From positions 62,001 to 126,000 of the forward strand of contig JALQPE010000603.1 of the NCBI GenBank assembly GCA_030407315.1: DNA of 64,000 nt, read 5' to 3'. Shown piece by piece: positions 1-10,092 of this stretch. How positions within the stretch are numbered: the stretch's first letter is position 1; every line of letters starts with the position of its first letter. The notes beneath the pieces were generated by a model that saw only the letters and a program-made list of their open reading frames with translations, was not told the origin of the DNA and made no database searches. Position numbers and translations under genes: made by a program. The stretch is from Asparagopsis taxiformis (taxonomy: Eukaryota; Rhodophyta; Florideophyceae; Bonnemaisoniales; Bonnemaisoniaceae).

Positions 1-686
1 TATATCCCTTTCCGCCCATGTGCTCGGTAGCACGACTCGTACCGATGTAGTACAATGAGCTCTACGGCTACTAGACAGTCCTGGAGACATCTTTCCAAGC
101 CTACAGCCGCTTTTTGTTCCATCTATTTCACACGTTGTATCCATGCTTTGTGGGAAACATGTTTTCAGAATGAACGGTAAAATGACTTTCCTCATGTACG
201 AGTCGCTAGGTGCTTGATCCGAAATATCCTGCTTGAAATTAGACATCTCACGCATACCTTCATAGTCCTTGCGTTTCATCCGTAGCGTTCCACTAAGCAA
301 TACTATTGCAGAGAATACTGGCCAGGTCAGCAGTTTATCCACAAGTCCGCGGTCATCTTCCGATGCCTCTTCTCCGTCGTGGTCATCACAGCTCTCGGCC
401 GAGCTTTCCTCAGAGCCTATCGTTTCTTCTTCTCTGGTAACTTTTCCAGCCTCAAAAAATGCAATGTGCTCTTCTCCATTGCCACTAGAAATATTCTCGT
501 CTTCAGCAGTTGCTTTTCCGACGTTTTCGTCCGGTATATCGGCGTGAACCTCGAATGTTTCGTTCGAAACTAGCGGGGTTTCCCATTTTCGTGCCTTGTC
601 CCACTTTCGTATGGGATTGACAATGATTCAAACCTTCTCCGGGTTCTTCGAGGTGTACCTTTCTTCCGAACAGCTGTTCGTTTCAT
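1..686 (-). pseudogene. Frameshifted and truncated copy of the CACTA orphan gene (see 26071-27468)
   Basis: This is the left-arm counterpart of the 465-residue gene at 26071-27468. The ATG is at 684-686 on the minus strand. The first base of the window corresponds to the middle of that gene, so only the N-terminal half is present. A run of three C (582-584) replaces the four present in the right arm, which shifts the frame after about 34 codons. The surrounding sequence is otherwise matched base for base where I compared it, so the lesion is recent. The protein family is not recognised. Confidence 0.7.
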
Positions 687-1480
687 CTCTTCTCTTTGGA
701 TTCGAGACAACCTTGCACAAATTGTGGATTAGTGTCAACTAGTAGGCAACTAATAAGATGGTATCCGTCTCTTTTTAACCAGGCCACTGTAATAGTTTAT
801 GGTACCTATATTTTCTTACCGTTACATCTTATCGAAAACTTCACACTGACTAGTGTCCTACCTAACTCAAGGAACAGGTGACTTGATTTCCCATGCTGGG
901 TTCTTCAGCGAGCTTTCATGATTCCAACGATTCCTGCTTCCTTTTCTGAATGAAACACACGAATCATTTACAATTTAGCTTCAGTACATGGTATAATAGG
1001 CCTCATTAGTAATCTTGTTATGGTAATAAACTATATATAGATGAGAACACGGTTGCAATTCTCTTTCGGATTGTCTACTACTCTAATTTACAGCATTTAT
1101 TAGATGTTTCTCCTTCAGTATGCAGCTAAACATCATTACCAAGACTTTTAGGTTGGTTTGACATTGCATAGGGGCATGATTTCAATTACTGCTATTTTAT
1201 CACTTCCAGAAAATTTGACAGATCATCCGCTGCCAAATCATCTGCCACATCATCGTCTGCCAAATCATCTGCCTTCCAGTTACGACGAGTTTATCATGGG
1301 TGGATGAGCTGTCTATTTAAGGCTATTGACGCGCGACGTATAGGACCATTTCATCATCCGGGTATCATGAAGATGACAGGTAAGGCTGGTACGTTGTCGA
1401 GTAGGTATCTTTCCCCTCTCTCATTTCTTTCCACATGTTTTCCATGGAAGACAGTGCACTAACCATGAGTATCGTTCTTC

Positions 1481-1588
1481 ACTGATCCTATTCTAGTCTA
1501 TTGATTTGAATGGTTTCTGGCATATGTATTGCTTAAGCAATGCATATGCCAGAAACCATTCGAATCAATAGACTAGAATAGGATCAGT
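1481..1588. repeat. 108-bp near-perfect palindrome inside the CACTA arm
   Basis: The sequence is an inverted repeat centred on GCTTAAGC (centre 1534/1535), with about 54 bp per arm and two mismatched positions. It recurs at 25169-25276 in the other arm. It is either a foldback/MITE insertion in the element or a structural feature of it. No coding content. Confidence 0.85.
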
Positions 1589-2139
1589 TTTCGTCATTCC
1601 AACCTACAACCAATACCGTTGCACGCAAAAATAGTTCAATGATGGTAAGTTTGTTCATTCCATTCATACTCATGTTCTTCTCATCCTTTACAATACTTTT
1701 CTATATCCGATTGCTAACCAGTTGCAAATCATCTGTAATGGTGTTTATTTCCCTCCTGTCTGAACATCACATGTAGTTTTGAAACAGCAAGGAACTCGAT
1801 TTGCTTGCACAATAGTCCTGGTTGTAGAGATAGTAAGATTTTAGATACGATAGTTCGATTTTATGAGTAGTCTAGTCTAATGATAGAACTGAAACAATCC
1901 TTCAGGCATCGTTGTCCTTGCTACATAAAAGTTCTGACATCCTTTTAGATCACACTTGGTTATCCCTATACACTTCTATGAAGACCACCGAGAGAGATAC
2001 TCTATTCTGCCCGACATTTCGTAGCCAGATGCCTGAACATGCGGCTGGAATGGCATTTCCACCTGATTCTATCGTCCTGAACATCAATTGTAGGCACTAG
2101 AAAGTATTACCCTAGGCATCATATTCTACTAATTTCCCG

Positions 2140-3312
2140 TTCTGTCCGAGTCAGTACCGCCAGGCACTACAATTTACTGGTGCAGTATAGACTTCCCGGC
2201 AGTAAATTGTACTGTCTCAAGCACTAGTTCCAGGTAGTGAAATGTACTGCCACAGGTAGCACTTCCAGGTAGTACACTGCACTGCCACAGGCAGTAACTG
2301 GTACTGTCCTATGCCCCTGTCGAGTACAACACTATCAGACAGTACTTTACACTGATCTGGAAAGCTCTATAATACATCAAAATCTACTACTTTTTGTAGT
2401 GCTGTGGGGCAGCAATTCACATATCCTGGAGCAGTACAGCATGGTAGTGATTTACACATACGCAAGTAGTAGAGCACGGCAGCACTTTCCACCACGGCAA
2501 GTAGCACGGTACGGTAGCACTTTTCGTATCATAAAGCAGTACTATCAGGCAGCTTTTCCCAGAGACTATCAGCACCTCATTTCATTGCTTTCACACATTT
2601 CGTCAGACATCATAATTTACTGTCCCCACTCGCTTCCACAGGCAGTACAATACACAGCCTCGAAGCATGTCTGCTGTCATCATATTCCACTGCATTACTC
2701 TACTGCCAGAACATAGACTTGTCACTACCTGTAAGTACAAAAAAAAGCAGCACCACACAGCAGCAGAAATTACTGCTTTGTCCAATAATAGAATACAGTA
2801 CATTTCTCTGCCTCTGCCATGACCTGCAGGCAGTATCATACAGTACATCGGGGCACTACCTAAATATAGCAAAATGTGCTGCCGTCATTCGGGCCCGCAG
2901 CCAGCACAGCACGCTGCCGGAAACACTAGCTTCTACTGCCACACGGTGCATCCCACGCCACCAAATAGTACTGCCGTGGGCCATATTCCTGGACAGCATA
3001 TTTTACTCCCTCCCCGTGCTGCCCAAGTCAGCACAATATAATACTTTATTTTACAGGCCAATGTAGCACAAATCACTGCCAGAAAGACAATCTAAATCCA
3101 GCAACTATCACTGCCTCCCACCACTGCCTCACGTCATACATCCAGGCAGTACTTTCTACCGCCGTCGGCAGCACATGGCCACTGCCTCCGGGCAGTGCAC
3201 TGTACTGCCGGCAAGTAGGGCATTAATTTATATTTTTACAGTACTAAATTTTACTGCCTCAGGCAGTAAATTTTACTGCCGTACAGTACTGCCCCAGGCC
3301 CGATTTCAGACA
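2140..3312. repeat. Subterminal repeat field of CACTA copy C1 (GGCAGTA/TACTGCC)
   Basis: Dozens of short units of the form ACTGCC...GGCAGT in both orientations are spaced every 30-60 bp. They become perfect palindromic pairs near the terminus (3240-3300: a CAGGCAGTAAATTTTACTGCC-like block). Subterminal repeats of this sort are the known binding sites of CACTA/EnSpm transposases. Small open frames here (for example 2399-2716) are by-products of the repeats and are left uncalled. Confidence 0.75.
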
Positions 3313-3320
3313 CAGTAGTG

Positions 3321-4380
3321 CAAGATAGTGCGCGAGTTGCTGGAAGAAAACTTTGTCTTCGTCTTGCGTGGTCTTTCGGAGTACTTGAACCCTGCTCATG
3401 GTGGACGTCCGGATGGACGCTTTGACGTGAACGACTTCTATACATACGTCCGTCGCGTGACTGCAATAGCAAATTCTCTGTACGCTGCGTATGGGCGCTC
3501 AAAGAGTATTATGCGCAAGTCATTTCTGAGCACAGAGATGGCAATTGGGTCGGTTAAGCAGCCGAAGGAGTTGCAATGGCATCTCACCAATGCCATTGCA
3601 ATGTATAGAGGGGACGACCGGAGCAGTGAGGTTCGAATGTGACGGAGAACCACGCGTTTACAGGATTTGGAAACGAACTTGAAAGAGTTTTTCAATCCGA
3701 CATTGAAGAAGAAGACTAAGGCTCGACGCAAACGCCGCCCTTCTGCTGCCAATGTGAGACTCACTCACAAGAAGCAGCGGAATGTCGTACATGAGCCTGC
3801 TTCGCATGGCATCCGCCGCCGTTCACAGCGACTTCGCTCGACGGGGAGCACACGCCTCGAGGAAGAAGAGCCGGTTGTGGTACAACAATCCGCCGGGGAA
3901 GAAGAACAGGCCGTTGTTGATAAACCCACCGATCAACAACAAGCCACTGTTTCCGGTGATGAGGGTGACGAAGACTCCGCCCGTTCCCCCGATTCTGCCG
4001 TTGAGATTGTCCCCCAAGATAACCAACGTGCTGGTGCGACTCCCTCCAACCAAGAATCTGTCCATACCGCTTCGGACGAAGAAGACAAACAGGGTGCAGA
4101 CGAGGGCCAAGTCGAAAGCAAGGGGGTCCGCGAAGTGACAATTACATTCACTGTTCCGGAAGGAGTGGAAGTCGATGAAGACGGTTACATCGTTCGTGAC
4201 TCCCCTTCTGAACACGACCTCCTGTTCGACGACCGTATGCCATCTCTTCCTGACGATTTCGAAGTCAAAGACCGAGCCGAAGGGCATCATCTGGCGCAGC
4301 GTCCCGCGGACGTCATCGCATCGGTGAGGGTTGGCTGTCTGCCCCCGATTGAGCTCAGGTTGTTATTGGAGAGCGTGTAA
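3321..4380 (+). pseudogene. 5' part of a dioxygenase-element gene, cut by CACTA and carrying two in-frame stops
   Basis: One reading frame (phase 1) runs from the CACTA terminus through 3640 (TGA), 4378 (TAA) and on into the 2OG dioxygenase frame at 4402-5784. The frame is never shifted, and both flanks of each stop look coding. The first part has a compact helical segment (VRELLEENFVFVLRGL). After the first stop comes a basic stretch rich in K and R (KKKTKARRKRR), then an RRSQRL-type motif and a long acidic E/D/Q-rich linker, as in many chromatin proteins. The start codon is missing because the gene is truncated at 3320. Either this is a decaying copy or the stops are bypassed; decay is more likely. 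Confidence 0.6.
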
Positions 4381-4425
4381 ATCGATGAGGAGGGCAGAGA
4401 GGTGAGGTATTTGAAGCAAGTGGCG

Positions 4426-5784
4426 ATGGACCCTGTGTTTGAGGGGCTGCATATTCCGGAACAAAATCGGGCTCGTCATCTTGTTTTGGAGATCGACACC
4501 ATCTATCCGATGTTTTTCGCAGTGTGGAAGATGGCTGCCAAGGCGATGTGTGAGCCTACATCGACGTTTATACCCTCGAGGCTGGACTTCGCCCAGGTTG
4601 CGCGAATGTCTACAAGCTGGAAGGATTCGTATGAGGCCGGCACTGGTATGGCGTACTTCCACAATTGCCGAACGGAAATCAACGAGCGAGGGTATACGGT
4701 GATGCACAATTTCGCGGATGTAAGCTACCTCGATGCGTCGGACAAGTTCCCATTTGACTTGGGTCTCATGGAAGAAATTCCTAACCAGGAATTGTTTCGG
4801 TACTTTTTGGGAACGTGGGAGGGGGAGGAGGTGCACAAGGACCCTGGGAACCGGCAGCTGTGGAGTCCCATTGTCAATACAGGGGACGATGAAACAGATG
4901 AGAAGAACCGGAATGAGGGGAGGGCTCGCTTCACGTCTACGCGCCATTGCCTGGTTGACTATGCCGAGAACGATGAGACGCATATCGACCGGTTCAAGTT
5001 TGTGACGCGGCGAGCCCTGCTGGATGTGTGGTTGGGAATCCTTGTCCGGCTGATAGGGCTGGAGGAGTGCGGTTTACCGGGAGAAAAACTTGTCATGCCG
5101 GCATCTGGGGGACGGTTTTTGATAACGGGAAAGGGGTGTCCTCGGCAGGTCCCACACAATGATTTCCCTGTTCCTCCTCGCGACCGCAAAGATCAACTTC
5201 CGGGTTACTTTGTTATTGCCAACGGAGATGACCCATTCCCTATCTGGGTGTGCCCAGGATCCCACAAGTACGGCTTTTCCAAAGCGCTGGAATTAGATAT
5301 GTACGCCAAGACGATGAAGCTGAAGAAGGTAATCGTTCCGCCACGTTCAGTCTTCATCGGCCACGGCCATGTACAACATGCCGGGGCAGGGCATGTCGAC
5401 AGAGTTGTGTCACACACGACAACGAGGTATCACACGTATTTCAGGAATTCGTCGTATCCGATTCCCGACAATTTTTCGTTTGGTTTCATCAGGCGGTTGG
5501 GATTCGAAGAAGTAATCGCCAATGCTCCGCGCCGGTCAGCCAGGCAAAGTCAACCGGCACCTGTCAATGTTCGCCACAAGACAGTTGTTCCCATCCCGGT
5601 CAAGAAAGATCGTAGGCCAAAGACAGGGCAGCTGGGAATGATGCGGATGAAGACGACAGAACGCAAGCCTATAGCCCACACAATTAGTGGGATCCCGTTG
5701 ATGCCCATTCTGCCGGGAGATCCTGAATATCAAATTCAGTATTATAGTGAGGACGAAGAGGAAGAACAGTTTTCCGACGGCTAG
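4426..5784 (+). CDS. 2-oxoglutarate/Fe(II)-dependent dioxygenase, transposon-borne
   Basis: From the ATG at 4426 the frame encodes 452 residues. The C-terminal half carries the double-stranded beta-helix signature: H244-x-D246 (context QVPHNDFPVP), then PGYFVI, a conserved WVCPGSHKYGF strand-turn, VIVPPRSVFIGHGHVQHAG with the distal iron-ligand histidine at about 318, and R334 in RYHTYF as the probable 2-oxoglutarate salt-bridge residue. Known relatives of this fold oxidise small molecules, proteins or methylated bases (PhyH, AlkB, TET/JBP). The base-modifying role is inferred from context only. A basic tail (RRSARQSQ) follows. The homologous N-terminal domain (about residues 90-235) recurs at 51577-52188. 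The same frame extends upstream through two stops to 3321. The element's right inverted repeat follows at 6057. Confidence 0.75.
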   Translation: MDPVFEGLHIPEQNRARHLVLEIDTIYPMFFAVWKMAAKAMCEPTSTFIPSRLDFAQVARMSTSWKDSYEAGTGMAYFHNCRTEINERGYTVMHNFADVSYLDASDKFPFDLGLMEEIPNQELFRYFLGTWEGEEVHKDPGNRQLWSPIVNTGDDETDEKNRNEGRARFTSTRHCLVDYAENDETHIDRFKFVTRRALLDVWLGILVRLIGLEECGLPGEKLVMPASGGRFLITGKGCPRQVPHNDFPVPPRDRKDQLPGYFVIANGDDPFPIWVCPGSHKYGFSKALELDMYAKTMKLKKVIVPPRSVFIGHGHVQHAGAGHVDRVVSHTTTRYHTYFRNSSYPIPDNFSFGFIRRLGFEEVIANAPRRSARQSQPAPVNVRHKTVVPIPVKKDRRPKTGQLGMMRMKTTERKPIAHTISGIPLMPILPGDPEYQIQYYSEDEEEEQFSDG

Positions 5785-6056
5785 ATAGCTTAACAACAAC
5801 TACTTTAGGAAACAATTATCGAGAATATAATCATCTCCTTTATCACTTTCAATCTATGAACCTACTATAATGTACTTCCGTTCCATGCTTTCAAACTAGA
5901 TTGTCCATTCCCTCGTGGGTTGGAGCATGATTTCCAGGACGACTCCCTCACATCTCTAGACTCGATGTTCTATGCTAGAAATAGCAGAACCATTGGGTTT
6001 GCACGTGCTTCATCGCCTTCTTGCTTCCGGTAATGGGTGGACGTGCACGATACACG

Positions 6057-6345
6057 ATCAACCTGAAATGGACGTCCGGTGGATGTCCAGCTCAGATGCA
6101 TTGCTGGCCAGCTCAGAAATTCTACAATTTCGGGCACAAAAAAATATTGCAAAAAACATCGATTTGGGCGGTCGATTGTGCCGTACGGCACACCCCCATC
6201 TCAAAAACATGTTCACATGTGCATGTTTTTGAGAATAGCCTAAATTTTAATTCAAATCAGGGTGTCTAATTTGGCCACAACGGCCCCAGGAACCAACCGC
6301 CGCCCCGAGCGGGGTCATCACTGGCTTCTGTAAGCACTAGCTGTA
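6057..6345 (+). repeat. Right terminal inverted repeat of the dioxygenase element (family T)
   Basis: About 200 bp (6057-6262) match the right repeat of the methyltransferase-SET element at 38451-38648 with only scattered differences. They are complementary to the left repeats at 33183-33345 and 34488-34690. Landmarks in order are GGACGTCCGGTGGATGTCC, the GCCGTACGGC palindrome, and AAACATG-TTCACATGTG-CATGTTTT. The outer part (6263-6345) is more diverged but still shows a GCCGCCCC block and ends near CTAGCTGTAA, comparable to GACAGCTGTAATT at 38698. 5785-6056 holds no gene. Confidence 0.75.
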
Positions 6346-6448
6346 AGCCAAAATCGCGTCTCACGAAGGGTCGATTTCAGGCTCAACACGTCAGGGACAG
6401 GTCTTGGTCCTTGTTCCATCATGGTCCCGCCCCACTCTCTCACGACCA

Positions 6449-6520
6449 ACCTGAAATGGACGTCCGGTGGATGTCCAGCTCGATTGCACTGCTGGTCAGC
6501 TCAGAAATTCTAAAATTTCC
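6449..6520 (+). repeat. Partial family-T inverted repeat
   Basis: A second, shorter copy of the inner part of the family-T repeat (GGACGTCCGGTGGATGTCC, then CAGCTCAGAAATTCTA). It diverges after about 70 bp, so it is a fragment of another copy. No gene is seen between 6263 and 6740. Confidence 0.6.
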
Positions 6521-6739
6521 GAAAAGTCAATTTGGTGGCCCAGCATCTCCTGTGCCGAAAATTCCCGCAGTCACTTCTGATATACTATATCGTAGTAGTA
6601 GTAGTCTAGACGTGTTTCGCACTTGTACGCATCAGGGAAGGCTGCACGGAAGGTTGAGACTACGCTACTTGTGTACCGCGTCGTCTGAAATAGCGAGTAG
6701 TGTTTGTTGTATAGTTGTGGAGTATGCGTCTAGTGGTTT

Positions 6740-7875
6740 GTAAAGCTTGCAGAACGGGATAGGGATGTGGGTGGCCCTATTTTATGAATACATGAGTACC
6801 AATATTCAGGGTTGACAAAGCGGAAAGTCATAGGCTCATACATGTTTGAGATTGCATAGTGGAGAAAATATTTACATCGAAATTTACATGGAGCAGATGG
6901 AGGTTTTAAGGATGAGGTATGAGAGGAAGAAAATTCTTCTGTGGTATGAGGATGTGTTCTGTGGAGGGATGCAATCTTGGGATGGTACAGGGGGAGGTGG
7001 AAATGTACGGAGTGCGGGTTTAGAATGGAGTGTGATTCGGAGAGGAGTGCCGACAAGCATATTATGGGGATTGGGGAGACGCTGCGGGGTGTTGGGGTAG
7101 TGAGGGCGGAGGAGGTGTTTAGGTGGGACCGTAGGAGGGTGCGGTTGAAGGCCCCGAGAGGAGGGGGTTCTAGGAAAGTGAGGAGAAAGAGGCGGGAAGG
7201 GGGGTGGCGTCTGTTCTGGCTGTGATGAGTGGGGATGTGATGGAGAAGAAGGGGGTTATTGTATTTGGGGAGGGAGGGGAGTGGGAGGAAGGGTGCGAAG
7301 TGGGGGGTTGATATGTATTTCAGAGCGGGGAGGTTTCTGGGGAGACGGCGGGGGAGCAGGATCGTGGGCCGGTGGTGGTGGTGTATACGGTATCGAAGAT
7401 GCGGATGGCGTGGGGGGCATGGAGCAGCTGAGGGAGGGAGGGGTGGAGCAGGTCGGGTACGGGACGGGGAGTGAGAGGTTTTGGAAGAGTAAGCTGCAGG
7501 GGAAGTTTGTGGAGAGGGCGAAGGAGAGGGGTTGAAGGTACAGGAGAGAGGGTATTGAAGAACAATACGTTGCAAAGGTGTTGGGGGAGAGCATGGTCGA
7601 GGAGATAGAGGGTGTTTTTCCCAATTCGGAGGTAGTATGAGGACTGGTTATACGAAATCTGTACGGTAGAGAAGAAAAGTAGGTATGGAATGGAGGTGTG
7701 CACCGTGGAAGCGGGGATAGGTAGTGAAAATGCGTGCTAGAGTGTTCTTGGGGGTGTTTGAGGTACAGTACGGGGGAGGTGAGCACCAACAGGAAGGGGG
7801 TGTGAGCGAGAGGATGAAAAATTAAAGACGAAATTGGAGTCGACCGACAAGGAAAAATAGAGTGGTCGCCGTGAT
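6740..7875. other. Strongly purine/G-biased stretch without a credible gene
   Basis: The plus strand is very rich in G and A, with long GGGGAGG, GGAGGTG and GTGGGG runs. As a result the minus strand stays open as Ser/Pro/His/Thr-rich low-complexity translations (6730-7575 and 7256-7900). Neither shows a domain. A plus-strand frame near 6977-7225 contains an isolated C-x2-C...H pattern but lacks a second histidine. I regard this as degenerate sequence with strand asymmetry. Confidence 0.4.
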
Positions 7876-8173
7876 GGATGCGGACATCCATGTCGAGCAC
7901 GGCGGCAGAAATTTCTGGGGTCGAAATTTTTGAATTTCTGAACCGGCGCCCGTCCTAGGTGGACTTAGACATGGCGGAAGTCCATCCCGAGGGGGACATC
8001 CGTGGTACTAGAAACAATGAATGTCGCCCTAGTAATACTAGACGTACTAGACCGCATGGACGTCCGGTTCAAGGCGGACATCCAAAAATACTGGAGAACA
8101 TGGACGTCCGCCTAGTAATACTAGGTGTACTAGAGGTTGTGGACGTCCGCGTCCATTTCCGAGAACACAGACG
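7876..8173. mobile_element. End of a GGACGTCC-repeat element (family G) inserted in a ParB-like gene
   Basis: Repeats of GGACGTCCG/GGACATCC alternate with TAGTA(C)TAG motifs. The segment ends at 8173 with CGCGTCCATTTCCGAGAACACAGACG (written in two parts: GGACGTCCGCGTCC, then the TTCCGAGAACACAGACG edge). The same edge occurs at 46540-46713 with small changes, as expected for two ends of one transposon family. It abuts the broken ParB-like gene at 8174. Confidence 0.6.
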
Positions 8174-8666
8174 CTATGACAGCACAGACATTGTCGGCAA
8201 TGCTCACAGAAGCGACATCATGAGTTTGTATATTGGCTTCGAGAGACCGTTTCAGAACCTCCAGCGCATCGAAAATTAGACGCCCGTTCGGCGCAATCAA
8301 CTGTTGTACCCAAAGCAATTCCAAGGAATCCCTGTTCTTTCCTGAGTACTTCTCCAGGCATAGTTGCAGAGCAGCTATGCGATGAGAGCCATCGATGCAG
8401 TAAAACTCGTCTCCTTCGTTATCTTCTATTTTGCAGACTGTAATCATAGTTCCAGTGGTAGAGAAACCTCTATCCATGAAAATGCTGGCCAGCTCGTTTA
8501 CACGACCCGATCGCACCAAACGGGAGGTCACTGTCGGAAACTTCACTTTGCGAGGATCAACTTGCACTTTAGAAGAGCTGTACTGAGCAATAGTGATGCT
8601 TGTCTCTTCAGCGGAAGGAGAGTTGCTCTTCTCCGCTGTAGTATTCATGATACTATCGTCTCCCAT
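8174..8666 (-). pseudogene. N-terminal half of a ParB/Srx-fold protein gene, broken by a family-G element
   Basis: From the ATG at 8666 the minus strand encodes about 164 residues of a ParB-like domain: SRLVRSGRVNELASIFMDRGF, then the signature C-IDGSHRIAAL (DGSHR at about residues 92-96), and the family-specific SIADNVCAVI segment. The ParB/sulfiredoxin fold binds nucleotides through this GxxR/DGxHR loop. Here it is used in mobile elements rather than chromosome partition. The frame is interrupted at 8174 by the family-G terminus. The missing C-terminal half of the same family begins at 46714, also directly after a family-G terminus. The nearest relatives in the window are at 14582 (deletion derivative) and 48597 (intact). 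Confidence 0.7.
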
Positions 8667-8739
8667 TGTAATCCCTGCAATCTCAGTTCGTTCAATCGGT
8701 TCTTTGTTCAAATGTTGTGTAGATGATGAAATCCACAAT

Positions 8740-9499
8740 TGTGGTACCTCCGAGTGCGCTTTCCGTCTCTCAGCTTCCTCTCATATACTGTCCGGACAAG
8801 ACATCCCCTACCTACCTTCAGTCCTGATGAACCTTACGCTGCACCCGCTCAGCACCTCTGACTCTACCTGATCCTGATACCTCCACAAAGCGTTTAGCCC
8901 TTTCCATCAATCTACACCTAATAGTATGTACCTCTAGCGCATATAATGAAATCGAACCCGTTTACCTCACCACGTCAATTATCATTCATATTCCAACAAC
9001 CTATTTCATCCACACTCTCCACCTCGCTTCTTCTTCCATACCATTGATTCCTCTCAATCGATTCTACGTGAGTTTTATACATTTACTACGATCCACCTCT
9101 CCTACAAGTCTTAAAAATTCATTTCTACACTAACTTTTGCTACTCACCAATAAACGGTTCCCGTGCAGGCCACTGCTTGAATTTCTTCCTATTGGCGTAC
9201 TCGGCTGCAAAGGATTCATAGACTATTTAAACGGTGATCATATAAATGGTTTTCAATGTGCTCCAATGGACAATACACCAATGAGCATCAATATGAATTC
9301 ATTTCAACTACCTATTCACTACTGCGATTCAGTTTTCTTGCATACCAAATCTCATTGCCTTCCTATCCTAGTCGATTCAAAATGCTTCCTCCTCGTTGGT
9401 TGATCAATATTCCTTACAACGAGCACGTCCTCTGGACATCCTAAAGTTGGTTACTTAACCTTAACTATCGATGCATTTGCTGTGATGAAACGTTTTCTT
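8740..9499. other. No convincing gene
   Basis: AT-rich sequence with only short open frames (such as 9137-9403 on plus) that show no domain. It is the region upstream of the broken ParB-like gene, up to the hairpin cluster, and may hold its original promoter. Confidence 0.4.
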
Positions 9500-9648
9500 T
9501 CATCAAAGTCATCGTTACGATGACTTTGCTGTAAGAAAAGAAAACATTACAGCGGCCACGATTTTTTTACCCGGTAAAAAATTCTTGGCCACTGTAATGG
9601 CGACGTTTTCTTACAGCAAAGTCATCGTTACGATGACTTTGCTGTAAG
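9500..9648. repeat. Hairpin cluster of family P (two CATCGTTACGATG hairpins around an ACCCGGT palindrome)
   Basis: Two copies of a 33-bp hairpin (arms ACAGCAAAGTCATCG, loop TTA) flank a TTTTTTACCCGGTAAAAAATTC-type palindrome and CACTGTAATG motifs. The same cluster recurs at 16144-16545, 17290-17445 and 48212-48363, usually near ParB-like genes. It is therefore probably the subterminal/terminal region of the ParB-carrying element. Confidence 0.65.
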
Positions 9649-9768
9649 CATACCTCCCTCCATCCTCTCAGATCCTCTCCCCACTACTTCGCACCAATGC
9701 ACCAACGCCCTAGAGTGTACAATTCATATGTGATGCATCTGGTTATTCATTTTATTTTTCTCTAAAAA

Positions 9769-10092
9769 TCATGCAGCCCTCGGTGGAAATCCGTCTCGCC
9801 TACATAGTGAATATATCTCTCCACCCTCCAGCAGTCCCGGTCCGTGCCTTACCTCCCTCATGTTCTCATCATATTCGCATACACTCCCATTGCAATAGTG
9901 CATACCAAACACCTCAGTGACTCCCTCACTCATCTCCACAATTACTGTTCGTCGCCTCTCTTCGACCTTGAACACTCCTTCATCAGTTTTTCGCAAACCC
10001 AGGCAAACTCCATAAGCTGTACCTTGCTCATCTCTCGCACTCTCGTTCCTCAGGATAAAGAACGCTAGAACAATAAAAAAACCGCGGTTCAT
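9769..10092 (-). CDS. Small putative secreted protein
   Basis: An ATG at 10092 opens a 107-residue frame beginning with a typical signal peptide (MNRGFFIVLAFFILRNESAR). A short soluble part follows with four cysteines (YGVCLGL, HYCNGSVCEY, SLCRRD), rich in charged residues. The frame continues upstream without stop but without the hydrophobic core at its start, so the internal ATG is preferred. No family recognised. It lies in a small unique patch between hairpins and a gag gene, so it could be a host gene. The evidence is the signal peptide plus an intact frame only. Confidence 0.4.
   Translation of the reverse strand: MNRGFFIVLAFFILRNESARDEQGTAYGVCLGLRKTDEGVFKVEERRRTVIVEMSEGVTEVFGMHYCNGSVCEYDENMREVRHGPGLLEGGEIYSLCRRDGFPPRAA

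Larger units (their letters stand above)
1..3320 (-). mobile_element. Partial CACTA-type element (copy C1), inner terminus at 3320
   Basis: This segment is the reverse complement of 23437-26757 and appears near-identical: base 1 pairs with base 26757 and base 3320 with 23437. Its inner end reads CAGTAGTG (3313-3320), the complement of CACTACTG, which is the CACTA-superfamily terminal signature. Behind it lie about 1.1 kb of short GGCAGTA/TACTGCC subterminal repeats, as expected for CACTA/EnSpm-like ends. The outer part of the element continues beyond the window start. The terminus abuts an open frame (3321 onward), so the element has cut a gene. The only length difference I found between the arms is a one-base deletion in a C-run at 582-584. 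Confidence 0.8.

Noticed and set aside
1200..1320. CATCATCTGCCAAAT-type short repeats as a CRISPR-like array
   Set aside because: Only about four short units without spacers, in a eukaryotic element.
2399..3066. Open frames of 105 and 115 codons, also present at 23691-24358
   Set aside because: They lie in subterminal repeats and are duplicated only because the arm is duplicated. No domain.
6977..7225. Zinc-finger-like KCTECGF...H on the plus strand
   Set aside because: Second histidine missing and the surroundings are low complexity.
6730..7900. Long minus-strand frames rich in Ser, Pro, His and Thr (281 and 214 codons)
   Set aside because: They arise from G/A bias of the plus strand. Both phases stay open and neither has a domain.
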